DNA from: Clarireedia homoeocarpa
Lineage: Eukaryota; Ascomycota; Leotiomycetes; Helotiales; Rutstroemiaceae
Direction of reading: 5' to 3'
NCBI GenBank assembly: GCA_001465935.1
Contig: LNKV01000003.1
Coordinates: forward strand, 1,768,862 to 1,832,861
DNA length: 64,000 bases
The notes under the pieces were generated by a model. The model had not been told where the DNA came from. It saw only the letters and a list, made by a program, of their open reading frames with translations, and did not search any database. The number at the start of each line of letters is the position of its first letter. Within the stretch, counting starts at the first letter, position 1. This document shows positions 20,998 through 32,308 of this stretch, one piece after another. Made by a program: the position numbers and the translations under genes.

Positions 20998-21780
20998 CTA
21001 TTCCTTTACCTTTTCCTCCTCTAGCATAACCTTCATTTGCTCCCTATACCACGCCGCTTCCTTATTCATTTCCGCCACACTAAAAAATAAACATGACATC
21101 AATTAGCAAAAACCCCTTCCTTCCAGACCCGGTGCTTCACCATCCTTCTTCCGCCAGAACAAACATAGAAGAAAAACCCCCAACTCACCTCCTCGGCCTC
21201 CTTTCCTCCTCATCCACCTTCGGAAACCTCCCCCTCTGCACCGGCCTCCCTTCCACTTCCCTCTCCCTCTCCCTATCCCACAACCCACCCCCGACATTCC
21301 CCCCCTCCCCCTGCAACCTCTCATACACCCCATCCGGGCCCAGTTCCTTCACGCTCTCCCTCGTCCGCGGAATCACATGCACATGCACATGCGGGACCGT
21401 CTGGCCGCTCTCGGGCCCATCCTGCAGCGCCACATTAAACGAGCCGTGCTCGATCTTCCCCTCGGGGAAATACTGTCTCGCAAGCATGCGCTGCACATGC
21501 TGCACCGTCTGGAAGAGATCGCTTGTTTCGCCCGCCGAGAGAGACGTCAGCCGGGTGTGCGGGGCGAAGGGGATAACGAGCACGTGCCCCGGGAGGATGG
21601 GCTTGATGTTTACGAGGCAGAAGGTCGAGGGGGTGGTGTGGAAGACCTTTGTGTGAGGTTAGAATTGCGAGGGTTGGAGAAGAGCGGGGAGGTGGGAGGT
21701 GTGGGGGAAAGGTACTACAGCACTTGGTCTGTGACTTCGAATTTCCCAAAGTAGATGGGTTTTGGGGTTTCTGAGGTCAT
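20998..21780 (-). CDS. HNT2: HIT-family dinucleoside polyphosphate hydrolase (Fhit/Hnt2/Aph1-like)
   Basis: Three exons on the minus strand, 21780-21724, 21646-21189 and 21079-20998, join to 198 residues. The HIT triad HVHVHVIPR with its upstream GPESGQTVPH is intact. The N-terminal PIYFGKFEVTDQVF and NIKPILPGHVLVIP match Fhit/Hnt2 enzymes, which cleave ApnA (Ap3A, Ap4A) to AMP plus the remaining nucleotide. A long Arg/Glu-rich insertion before the C-terminal helix (MNKEAAWYREQM) is typical of fungal Fhit homologues. The first donor is weak (GTGCTG), but the next exon restores the conserved VFHTTP strand. The symbol is assigned by family resemblance. Confidence 0.88.
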
Positions 21781-22373
21781 GTTTCGGTATTGGAAAGGGT
21801 GGACAACTCGGGCTGTTTTGGGAATTTGTCTGTGTAGAGACCGAAGGATCATGTCATGAGAGCTTTGTAAATCAAGGGATAAATTATGTTCGGTGATTTT
21901 AGAAAGTTTTGTTATTCGGAGGAAAGATTGTATGCCCAAGTGGGATGTGATGATATATATTTGCCTCAGGCATCACAACAACGCTGGATATCGAGACACT
22001 GCGTGACTACTAAGGCTCGATGAATAGTGTTCGTTGCCAACTCCTTGGTTTTTTCACGGGAATGTCATATATGTTCAGTTTGATTCAGTTCAGTTCAGTG
22101 ATCTGATCCGATCTATTAATTCATAATGTATATAATCGTTTATGATAAATGCCTACGCTCCGGGCTAATCCAGATATGCTCTTTAAAAGACATCGTTACA
22201 AGTCCGACCCCCTAATCCTTATCCCTCGTGATATTTCCCTGCCTTGCTTTGCTCTTCTAACACCGCTCCCATGTCCATCCGTAACCGACCTATCTGTCCA
22301 TACACACAGAGTCTGCTACACTCAATCACCCATTCACATCAAATCATACCTTAAGTATCACACCAGGAAATAA
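21781..22373. other. Intergenic region between HNT2 and CTF18
   Basis: The region holds a short ttcag tandem run at about 22075-22100 and otherwise nothing recognisable. The 5' leader of HNT2 and the 3' end of CTF18 fall here. An in-frame upstream ATG at 21939 could extend the HIT protein, but the added sequence is not family-like. Confidence 0.45.
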
Positions 22374-25300
22374 TCACAAACCCCTCATCAACTCCGCAAC
22401 CGTAATCGGCTTCCTCACCGCATTCGAAAACCCCTCATGAAAGGTAACCCAAACCTTCTTATTCCCTCCCTTCCCAATTCCTTTCTCCATCATCCCTTTT
22501 CCCCTCTCCTCCCCCGCATTCCCACTCACCCTTCCCAACACAACTCTCCCAAAGAAATCCCTCTTCACCTCATCCCTCTCCTCTCTAATCTCAACTTTCT
22601 TCCCCTTTCCCTTCTGCTCCGCATCGTAATCCTCGTCGCCACCAGCACGGTAACGCGCCTGCCTCGCGGCGCTCTCGCGCAGGAGGATGTGCTTTTGGTA
22701 CTCTTGATCGAGGACCTGGCGGACTGCGTAGCGGACTTGTGTTGCGGGGACGAGGGAGGGCGCGGTAAGGAAGGTGATGAGTGTATCGAGGGGCCTGGTT
22801 TTATGAGTTAGAATCGGTTCGTTTCATGGAGAGATGAATAGTCGGGATTGCATGTGATGTAGAGGTTTAAAACAAGACAAATGAGAGATGAAGGAATGGA
22901 GGAAAGTGAAATAAAGAAAGAGTGTAAACATACGGTTCCATCCTATAAACCCACTCACTAGCCCCCCACTTACCCGCCCCTCCTGTATCCTCCAGCCGAC
23001 CCCGCTCAAACACAACCCCCACCTCAAACATAACTTCCACGGCCCTCTTCACCATTTTCTTCTCGCTCTCCTTCCTCACACTCGCGATGCCCTTCTGCTC
23101 ACCCGATCCACCCACCACAATAGGTTTGATATCCGGCGTCACCATCCGCACCACATACGGCAGTAGATCCATGGCGATATCCTCCACACTCCTGAAACTC
23201 CTAAGAAGTTTCGCATCGAGTGTTGCTTGTAGTCCTTGAATCATAGCACGATTTGCCTTTTCCGCTTCATGGGCGGAGAAATCGGCGCGGGGGCCGCTAA
23301 AGGGGAGTTCAACAGGCTCTTCTTCTGCGTTGGGGTCGTTCTTGTTGTTCCACTTTTTGCCTTCGTTGTTGTTATTATTGCGGAAGTAGTGACGAGCGGG
23401 ACTGGCGAAGAGGTGGTGCCAGGCTAGAATAGGTTGAGTGAGATAACCCGTTAATTCCCATTCTTGACCCGAGAAAACGCGAGACGAACATGCGTCGTGG
23501 AAATGCAGCCATTCGTACGCAGCGTCTGGTTTGGACAGGGTAGAATCGTCATTGAAAGGTTGGTTGGGATATTCACCGAAGATATCAGTCATGATTCTGT
23601 CGGTGTCGCCACTTGTTTCGATCATGGATCCTAGACGGTCCATTGCAGCTTTGCGTGCGAGTTCTGCTACGCCCAGTTGAGTCTTTGGTTGACTGTTGTG
23701 GGTATCCTTGGAGATTATGTTATTAAAGTTTGTAGGTCGTGGGAACCCTGCGCCTTCGAGGAAGACTCGATTCACGACCTCTTTCGCACCTCCTCTTCCT
23801 ACGGCTCTAGTTCCACCACCACCGTGTGATAGGTCGCTAGTCATGTTCTGTTCGACCCATTTGCGGGTGAGCCGTGGTGGACTGTTTTTGCTTTCCATTT
23901 TCAGTTTGCCAGCCGCCCATTCTCCTACTACCATGACACTGCGAAGGTCACCTTCCCCAGTTCCTTCGGCTCCCTTCTTCGTATCGAGGGGGCTGATTCC
24001 CCATGTGGCTTCACATAATCGTCGGACAGCATCACTATCGCAAGCGATGCCTTCTTTCTCAAAAACTGATTTCATGCGATTTACCACGGCGTCCAAAGGA
24101 GGTTTGCGGATGTGAATAACCTCTGCAAAGTTGGAATTGCGTAGTGGTCGTAAAGATGGATGGTAAACATCATTACAGATGAGGATCAGTGGCCTCATAA
24201 GTCGGAAATCATCACCCTTCTTCTTCTTTTTCGTAGACCCATTGTTTGTTGCCACAGCCCCGGAGTTCTTCTGATCTAACAGAACAAGATCGATCAGAGC
24301 TTTAATGAACCCACCTTCTCCTGAGCCACCAGCACCTCCAACGACACCATCTACTTCATCCACGACCACACAAAGAGGATGGGCATTTTTCTGTACATGG
24401 CCAGATTTGGAAGTGACCGTTGAACCAGTTTTAACGTTCTCCGTGCCGACACTTGTTCGAATTCGATTCTTCACAACGTCCCTACTTCGTTCATCGCTAG
24501 CATTGATTTCCATAACTTCGTATCCAGCTTGTCTTGCGCAGACATGCGCCAAAGTAGTCTTACCCAGACCTGGCGGCCCCGTAAGCATCAGGATCTTTCG
24601 ATGGGGTTTCTCTTCGTCAATTTCTCCTGGTCGCTTTGAGGCGACTGCTTTCGGTTTTCCTGATTTAGGAAATACAATAGGATCCCATGCCTTGAGCCAC
24701 CGCAATACTAGTCGGTGCGTCCGGTCGTCCCCAACCAGTTCCATGAAGTGTCTAGCTCGATACTTTTCTGTCCACATCAACGATCTCCGAGGCTTCTTTC
24801 CTATCGGACTCTCAATAGATGGTACGACTGCGTTCTCGGCTTGAGCCTTTCGTTTTTCTTCCGCCTTTTTCTCCTTTGATGCTTCTTCAACTAATCCATG
24901 TATGTCAATCCCATAATAACTCTTCTTCGCTCGTCCAGCTTTGGCGACAGATCTCGCTGCTACAAGCTTCTCGAATGATAATGATTCCGCTTCTTTTCTA
25001 CGATTGATCGTAAAGGACTTTCCAGAACATGTCGTCAAATCCGCCATTTTTGGGGGCTTGTTAAGAAATGCTGGAAGTGTCGAAACGACATTGCTATCCT
25101 GACTCAAGTCAATCGTCGGTTGAGGAACTGGCTTTGATAATTGTGCATCCTGCGATATTTCCACGCCAGAGTCTTCATCATCGTCGTCGTCGTCAATGAG
25201 GAAACCACCGACAGTTCTGGGTGCTCCAGTGGTGTTTCTAAATGATCCACTATCACATTCGTTTGCAGAATCTTTCTGGCAGTCTTCTTCAGGAACCAAT

Positions 25301-25907
25301 TGTTGAGATTTGGGCTTCTCTGTCATTCTTCGTTTGGCCGCTGGTTGTTCGAAATCATCCTCCGCGTCCGAACCATCGTCCAAAAGAAAACCGCCTACTT
25401 TCTGGGGCCTTCTTAAATCTGACGGTTTTGTTGGTTGAGGTCTCTTCATGGCGGGTGGGGAAGAACTCTGAGGGTATTCGATTGGTGATGATATAAGAGG
25501 CATCTTGAAATTTGGTGGGGATGAAGGAATAAGGAATAGTTGTTGTTTCGAGGTTCTGGATCGAATTGGACTTTCTACGCAGCGACAGGCATTAGATCTC
25601 AAATCCCAGTCGAGTGTGTCCATTTCCTACCGTGAATATGATCCCCTTCACTCCGAAAGGCCTCTGCTAGCTTCCAAGCTCTATGCTGTATGACCACTCC
25701 TTCGTTGTTCTTCTTGGCGCGAGTTTCCTCCTGGACTAAATATAATGCTTCAACTTCGTCGGACTTTGTACTTGTTGGCAGGGTGTGGTGATCCAATAGC
25801 TCTTCAAAATCTAGGAGTGCAGGGTCGGAATCTGGAGGTAAGTCTGGTAAATCTGGTAAATCATATAAATCATATAAATCCGAGGTTGGTATTGAATCCA
25901 GGTCCAT
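22374..25907 (-). CDS. CTF18: Chromosome transmission fidelity protein 18, alternative RFC large subunit
   Basis: Three exons on the minus strand, 25907-25631, 25574-22934 and 22794-22374, total 3339 nt and encode 1112 residues. The AAA+ ATPase module has Walker A GPPGLGKT at about 425-432, the RFC-box motif SLMWTEKYRARHF before it, Walker B VVVDEVDG and the INASDERS sensor-region string. The last exon supplies VRYAVRQVLDQEYQKH and the conserved C-terminus KKVWVTFHEGFSNAVRKPIT, which identifies Ctf18 rather than Rfc1, Elg1 or Rad24. Ctf18-RFC (with Ctf8 and Dcc1) loads PCNA on the leading strand and supports sister-chromatid cohesion. The N-terminal exon is needed: its end HRAWKLAEAFRSEGD matches the Ctf18 N-terminal region. 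A start at 25623 or 25503 would omit it. The motif GGFLLDD/GGFLIDD occurs twice, at about 154 and 215, in acidic surroundings. Confidence 0.94.
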
Positions 25908-26759
25908 TGAAATTTGTCACATTGAATTTACCATTTCCATGATGGTGGGTGCTGAGTATATCGAAATCGCGAGTTTACGCGTTCCATTTTCGCGTGTAGG
26001 CATAAGTTACGCGACTCGAAAGTGGTAATTAAGCTGATTATGTAAGCTTGGGGACATTGAAATGCCGCTGCTGGTTTACGGCACTTCCTAGCTGGGAAAG
26101 ACGAACTACATGGCTGGGAGCCTTAGAAGAAAGGTTGAAAGGTCGAGTCTATGAGGGAGGCCGAGGCATGAGGCGTTCCTTTATTCTTCCGAAGCGTCAT
26201 CGAGTGGAAAAGCGCATGGAGTAGGTGGTAAATCATCCAATTCCTATACAACCTGTTCCCTTACCAAATCGTGAGCATCTTTATGCTCTTTGGAGTAAAC
26301 ATCATTTGTGGCTCTTGCACGACCATTCTCAGTCCCGTCACAATCGCATCCCATCTTCAAAGGTTTCAGATATATCACGTGCGGTATCCTATCGCGGAAC
26401 GCTCTTCCCCGCTTTGCTACTTTGCCATCTCCTATTCCCTATTCCCTATTCCCTATTCCCTATTCCCTATTCCCTATTCCCTATTCCCCATTCCCCATTC
26501 CCCTTCAATCGCTACCCACGTATTCCCGAACAAGCCCATTATCGCATCGGGATTATTCCCATCAACCAAGTCCACGCGCATGAGATTCCTGCATCCGAGC
26601 AAAAAGGATATCGCGTAGCACTTGCCCCATAGACAAACGAACAGGGGCAACAAGGGCATCAGGGGAACGCAAAGAAGAGGGAGAAGAAGAGGCAGAGGAG
26701 ACGGGAAAAGAAGAATGGATCAACCTACTGGTCTAATATCTCGAGTGGTAGTGTACAAT
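25908..26759. promoter_or_regulatory. Divergent region between CTF18 and the zinc-cluster gene
   Basis: This holds both promoters plus the heptamer microsatellite annotated separately. An in-frame ATG at 26715 (and a further one at 26622) upstream of the chosen start of the transcription factor lies in this interval. Confidence 0.45.
26432..26501. repeat. Heptanucleotide microsatellite (CTATTCC)n
   Basis: Eight perfect CTATTCC copies (26432-26487) are followed by two CCATTCC variants. Because the unit is 7 nt and contains no stop in any plus-strand frame, it creates three overlapping artificial open frames on the plus strand reading SLFPIPY. It lies in the upstream region of the zinc-cluster gene. 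Confidence 0.95.
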
Positions 26760-28945
26760 ATGGCGACATCACGGGCTTCGACAGCTTCGACGATTTCCCC
26801 CACAGCCTCATCAACAAATATCACTAAATCGACGGTGACAAGTCCTGCTCAGAAAGAGGATGGCTCGGTGATGACTGAGCCACCAAAGAAGAAGCAGAAA
26901 CGTAATAAACCTACTTTGTCATGCGAAGAATGCGTGGAAAGAAAAACCAAGGTTCGTTTAGACTTTTATACAACTTAAATGTTTCGATCGCTTCGATTGC
27001 CGTTCAGCAAAGTTGCTCGCTTTCACAAGCTATATCTGCTATAGTGTTTGCATTAAAATCCTTTTGCACGTGAAGATGTAGTCCATTTGGCAAGGCGCAT
27101 ATTGGCTTTATCGCAATTGGCCAATATCATTCTATTCTCCTATCATGGATTATACTTGGCGTTTCTTCTCGTGCTTCTCATACCAATACTTCTGCATCCT
27201 TTTGGTCGAGAGTCCTTCTACTTCATGACATATCTTTCGAATTCCTATCAATTTCAAGCATCCACTCAAGATGCTCTCACGCCATATCCGATATTGATCT
27301 ATGTATAGTGCGACAGAGGTCGGCCACATTGCCTCGCATGTACGCTCGCCTTATCTCGACCAAATGACATATATTAATGCAAGCACCAGGCATAAAACGG
27401 CAAACAGAATGCAAGTATGCTCACGTTGCAAACATCCTTGAGTTAGTATAATCCTTGTCTTGCTCAATCACCTGATATGAGGTTAAACTCTTCCACAGAG
27501 AGACAAATCGATCCGTCACAAATGCGCGACGCATGACCAAACCACCAAAGAAAAATGCCCCGATAACAGGAAATATTGTCGAGCTACCAAAGCAAGCTCC
27601 AAATCCTGATGAGAGAAGTGCTTCTAGAGGTTCGGTTTCGTCATCAACTGGCCTTCTCTCCAATGTACCCTATTCTCATCCGAGAGCCTCAAATGTGTTC
27701 GGAATAGGCTCTGAGCATCCATTTGCAAATTACTGGACTTGCCAAGGGGGACTTCCGGAAGTGATTTCTGTCTTGCCAGCTAAAGACCAAGCAGATATTC
27801 TGATGGAACGCTATTTCGAATGTGTTGATCCGGTTTATCCAATGCTTCACCGGCAAACCTTCTATGCGGACTACGGACAATTCTGGTCATTACAACCATC
27901 AGAAATGGCTCGACAAGATGGCGCTCTAGTTGCAATGATCTTTGCTATGATGGCCTTGGGTACCCAATTCGTCAACAATACCCCACCTAAAGAAAGACAA
28001 AAAACAGCCGAGTTCTACGGATCAGCCGCCCATCAATCATTACGGATGAGTTCATACCTCAACAAAGCTTCGATGCGTTCCATTCAAGCCATGGTTCTGA
28101 TAACTTACTTTCTCATTAACGACAATCACGCATCGGACGGTTGGGCATTTGCTGGCATCTTGATCCGCCAAGCCTATGCCATGGGACTTCATCGCGATCC
28201 CAACGTCGTCACACCCAACGCCTCCATATTCGACAAACAACAACGCCGCAAACTCTGGCAAGCCGTCCTCCTCCAAGACACTTTTCTCACCGTACTCCTC
28301 TCCCTCCCGCCCAGTGCAACCCATACCGACGTTAACGTCGAAGACCTGATCGACGACTCCTCATCCATCGCCAACTCCGACCCCAACGACACAGCCTACA
28401 TCCGCGGCTGCTGGTCCCTCGCCAACCTCGTCCAGGAAACAATCTGCTCCCCTCGCTCCCTCGACCTCCCCATCTGCGCTAACCCCCGCCAGAAATCCAA
28501 ACTCATCGCCGATTTCCGCGCCGTCTACCGCTCTTTCCCTGATATCTTCCGTTCCTGGGACCGCGAATCCATTACTCTTACCGCAAGGGTGAATCGACGA
28601 CTCGTTCGTCAAACGCTTTTTCTTACGAGTAACTATTTCCATAACGTGATGCTTCTACATTCGAGCTCGAGTCCAGAAGTACCCGCGAATGTGAGGGGTA
28701 CGCTGGAGGCGGCGCATAGTGCTATCCAGGCTTTCTTTTTGCTGTATGAGATTTTTGAGAGCGAGTCTATGGTTTGGTGGGTTTTCTGTCATAGGGCTTT
28801 TTTGGAGAGTTTGACGATTGGAAATGTGTTGCAGGAACAGGCGAAGGAGGAGGGTGGGGTGGAGTTGGTGCTGAAGGATCCGCTTTTTGTGAGGGCGAAG
28901 GCTGATATTGGTATGTTTTCTTAACTCTTTTTTATAACCCCATTT

Positions 28946-28992
<47 letters not shown>

Positions 28993-29170
28993 CATTTATA
29001 GCTTTCTGTGTCCTCCCGTTCTTTCTACGCTGTCTGGTGGGTGCCAATGTTATAACTAACATTTCGGTAATTTAGTAAGAATGATTGAAATCATGCAAAA
29101 GATGGGCGAGGGGGAACATGGTTCTCCAGTCGCAAAGACAAGAGCTTCGGTGCTGAGTGATTATTTGTAG
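26760..29170 (+). CDS. Zn2Cys6 zinc-cluster transcription factor with fungal-specific TF domain
   Basis: Five exons, 26760-26951, 27309-27339, 27390-27441, 27499-28910 and 29076-29170, join to 593 residues. The DNA-binding cluster is C-x2-C-x6-C-x6-C-x2-C-x6-C (CEECVERKTK, CDRGRPHCLAC, IKRQTEC), preceded by the basic string PPKKKQKRNK. It is spread over three exons. The middle-homology domain begins near YFECVDPVYPMLHRQTFYAD and continues through GMAYAMGLHRDP-like sequence (RQAYAMGLHRDP). Such proteins bind CGG-type half sites as dimers and regulate metabolic genes; no target is inferable. The first intron is 357 nt, long for this genome, and the last contains a 45-nt T run. The start could instead be 26715 (608 residues). 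I chose 26760 because the sequence after it is more TF-like. Confidence 0.86.
28948..28992 (+). repeat. Poly-T run of 45 nt inside an intron
   Basis: This uninterrupted T tract lies within the last intron (28911-29075) of the zinc-cluster gene, downstream of the donor and upstream of the TAACTAAC branch sequence. Length is likely variable between isolates and hard to sequence accurately. Confidence 0.93.
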
Positions 29171-30437
29171 ATGGATCATTGGGTGGAGGCAGATGGTAAA
29201 GCTTCTCTTAAATTCTCTTTTCTTTTGGACTCTTTTTGTATGATACATCACGGTGTCCCCTGATTTCAGATGCGCAGATAGGGAGGCTGGGTGAGTAGGA
29301 GACTGGGGGGATAGAGATTGCGACTGGAATTGAGATTGAGAGACTCAGAATGGAAGACAAGGCAGTCGGAAATGCAGGAAAGGCGCGGGTACATAAGAGA
29401 GATGATATATGATGACAGAATGACCAAGATTTAACATATAGAGTAGGATAGTAAATACACGAACATGAGGCACTAGCAATAGGCTTCAGAGAGAGGATGG
29501 TATATTATAATGAACATTTATTTACAGCACATTAGCTACTTCTTTACTTATTTTCCCTCCCATGATTAATGGTAAGTAATCTTGCTGCTTGTGCAGAGCA
29601 ATGGAAAAAATGAGAGAGATTAATAGAATGTAATGTGACTGACCATAAACAACACAACACAAAACAAAACAATCATATAATTACACCGACCCCATACATA
29701 CATACATACTGTTGTTCTACAGGAAGCTAGCTCCCCATATGCAATAAGTATACTGCTGCTGCTGAGATATGCATTGCAAATATCCATCCATCCATCCATC
29801 CATCCATCCATCCATCCATCCATCCATCCACTTATCATCCATCCCCGCCCAGCATATGCGATCCGATCGATTCTCCAAAGCAAAACCCTAAGTTGCCTAC
29901 GCATTCTATAGTAATATAGAATAGAATAGAACAGACAGAATGAGAGGAAATGAAAACGAAAACGAAGACGAAACCGCCACATCACCTGTCTATCCATCTA
30001 TCCACAACACAAAATATTCACAATACAACAAATCACAACTATATCACAACAAACCTCACCACACCAAAAGTAACATGCCAGCTTAGCCTAGCTTCAACAG
30101 CAAAGTTAAGTCTAATCAAGTCCAGTCAAATAAAGTCAAGCAAAGTAATGTAGTATTGAGAAATTCGTTCACCCATCATAACTTACTTTCCCTCTCACCT
30201 TCTCTATCCTTTCCCGTCTTATCCTCTCTCCCTCTCACGCACAACCTCACGTTTCCACGCTCATACCTGGCGCTCAAGAGGACGATTGATCCTCAGCCAT
30301 CCATCCATACAGCACTCCTAATTAGATCTTTAAGCTCGTCAATCGCTCGCTTAATAGAGATATCTTGCTTGCGCAGTTCTTTCCACCCTTTCCAACACAT
30401 AAAGATCCATACACATACCAATCCTCACTCAACTTCC
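29171..30437. other. Convergent intergenic region with ATCC microsatellite
   Basis: The region lies between the zinc-cluster gene (plus) and the RING-ligase gene (minus). It contains the ATCC array listed separately and CT-rich runs at 30180-30240. No coding signal is seen; the open frames over the array are repeat artefacts. Confidence 0.5.
29782..29829. repeat. Tetranucleotide microsatellite (ATCC)12
   Basis: Twelve perfect ATCC copies. On the minus strand this reads as a GWMD peptide repeat, which is an artefact of the array rather than a gene. Confidence 0.95.
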
Positions 30438-32308
30438 TTACTCGCCCCTTCCTCTACCACCGCCACCAAACCGTCTAATCCAGCTACCCAAGCCACCATG
30501 GTTAGCATTCCCCTCTCCATCACTATTACTTCTCTCGCTCTGTCTATCCCTGTCTCTCTCCCTCTCCCTCTCCCTTTCACCCCTCGAACTAATTCCCCTC
30601 CTACTATCCCTCTGATCGCTCATCCAACTCATCGAACTCAACCCTGAATCGCGTCTTGGCGGTGTCTCCGACGGGAACCCACCCGGCATCGGAGGCTGCG
30701 CTTGGGAAGACGACGACGATAAGTCCATGTTCGAATTCCTACTATCCATATCCGCGACGCCGCCCTGGAACGACGCCGACCGAGCAGCCGGCGGCGTTCT
30801 CCCGAAACGGATCGCTTCAAGACGCGCTTCGTTTCTGGCCTGTCGTTCGGAGTCCGACCGCGTGGGACGCATTGAAGGACGGGGGTTGCTGAGTCGACGA
30901 TTGCGGGCTTCGTTGCGAGATACGCTGGCGCTGGTGCCCGTGCTATAGCTTGATCTGCGGCTATTGGAGGGGGCGGGACTGGCGGAAGTTTCTTCAGATG
31001 TGATGCCCTTGCGACAGATGGGACAGGTATTGTGTTCGCTGAGCCATGCGGAGGCGCAGGTTTCATGGAACCAATGATTGCAAGGCAGTACAACAACTTC
31101 ATCATTCAGATGTACATCGTCCATGCAGACGGAACATTCGCCTGTGCCTTCTGGACCGAGCATCTTTTCGTCAAGCTTCTTCTTTGGGAGAGCAGCGATA
31201 GCATCTGGTGGAGCGGGGCCAGGGGCGTTAGAGCTTTGATGTTGCTCCATTAGCTGGGACATGATGCGGTCGAGCGCTTCTTGAGAGTATACAGCGTCGC
31301 CATGAATTGCGTTTGCAGGGTTGAAAATAGACGCGAGAATGCCTGGTAGACCAGCAGTGCCCATGCCAGCGCGACGAGCTTCTCCTCCTTCTCCTGCTAG
31401 ACCACCAGCGGGCGCTGCACCCATTTGTGAGAATAGATCTGTGATAAGCCTATTTATACTAGTGTTAGTGAGTTGATATGTGTTATAACTGGCAAAGATT
31501 CCGCAATGAGCAAGTTGGAAAGTGGTTGGGGAACATACGTAGCTAGATCGCTACCAGGTGAATCGCCCGGCTGACCACCATTATCCGGGTCTCTTCTAAA
31601 TCGGCCATTCTCTAATCGTCCTGTTAAAGTAACACGGCCGTGGGTAACAGCAGGACCTGGTCCACCGCCCAACCCACCAGTAAAGCGGAAGCCGTTGGAA
31701 CCACCTTGAAATAACGTATCAGGGCCAGATCGACCTGGAGGGCCTCCTCTCAGAGTTGGCCCCATAAGATTTCCTAACATACTATGAAAATCGCGCATAA
31801 TTTCATCCTCCCCTCCATCTCCACCTTGGCTCCGTCGCCGCCGAGTGCCAAATGGTCCACCAAGCGGTCCGTTGCTTCGGATAGTTTGCGAAATAAATAT
31901 CGAGCCTCCTGGACCGTGCGTAATATGTTCTTCAATATCAGCCTCTTCGGGATCCGACTCATCTGCAGTAGTCCAGGGATTGTGATTCATGAGAGAATCC
32001 CGATCCGTTGGAGAGAAAGCAGGAGAGTCATTATGGTTATTAATACCAGGTCGTGGATCGCTAGCGGGGTCGACCTATTCGCAGCGTCAGCCGATGCTAT
32101 GGAATTTGACAGACATCGCAGGCCGGTCTTCCCATCATAAACTTACAATTTCGATAATCTCCCCCTCGCAAGCCGGACATATTAAGCCATGTTCATCTTG
32201 ATACCATTCATTTTCGCACTGGTGACAAAACACGACCTCTCTTGACCCAGTTGCATCCAAATGTCCGCCAGCTCCAGGAGTCCCATTTCGATTTGGGGAA
32301 TCTGCCAT
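30438..32308 (-). CDS. RING-H2 E3 ubiquitin ligase with N-terminal zinc ribbon (RNF126/RNF115 type)
   Basis: Three exons on the minus strand, 32308-32147, 32074-31539 and 31449-30438, join to 569 residues. The first exon encodes a CHY/zinc-ribbon motif FCHQCENEW...LICPAC (residues about 28-50), the type found at the N-terminus of RNF126 and BCA2. The RING-H2 domain at about 338-378 has CSVCMDD, PCNHWFHETC and CPICRKG in the right spacing. The middle is Gly-rich and low complexity, and the C-terminal 190 residues are Ser/Arg-rich with RERERERDRD-like runs. In animals, RNF126 works with BAG6 to ubiquitinate mislocalised hydrophobic proteins in the cytosol; a similar role is inferred only. The frame is exact across both introns. 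Confidence 0.9.

Noticed and set aside
26225..26632. Plus-strand frames with SLFPIPY repeats
   Set aside because: Produced in three phases by the stop-free heptamer repeat.
29620..29997. Minus-strand frame with GWMD peptide repeats
   Set aside because: The repeats are translation of the ATCC microsatellite.
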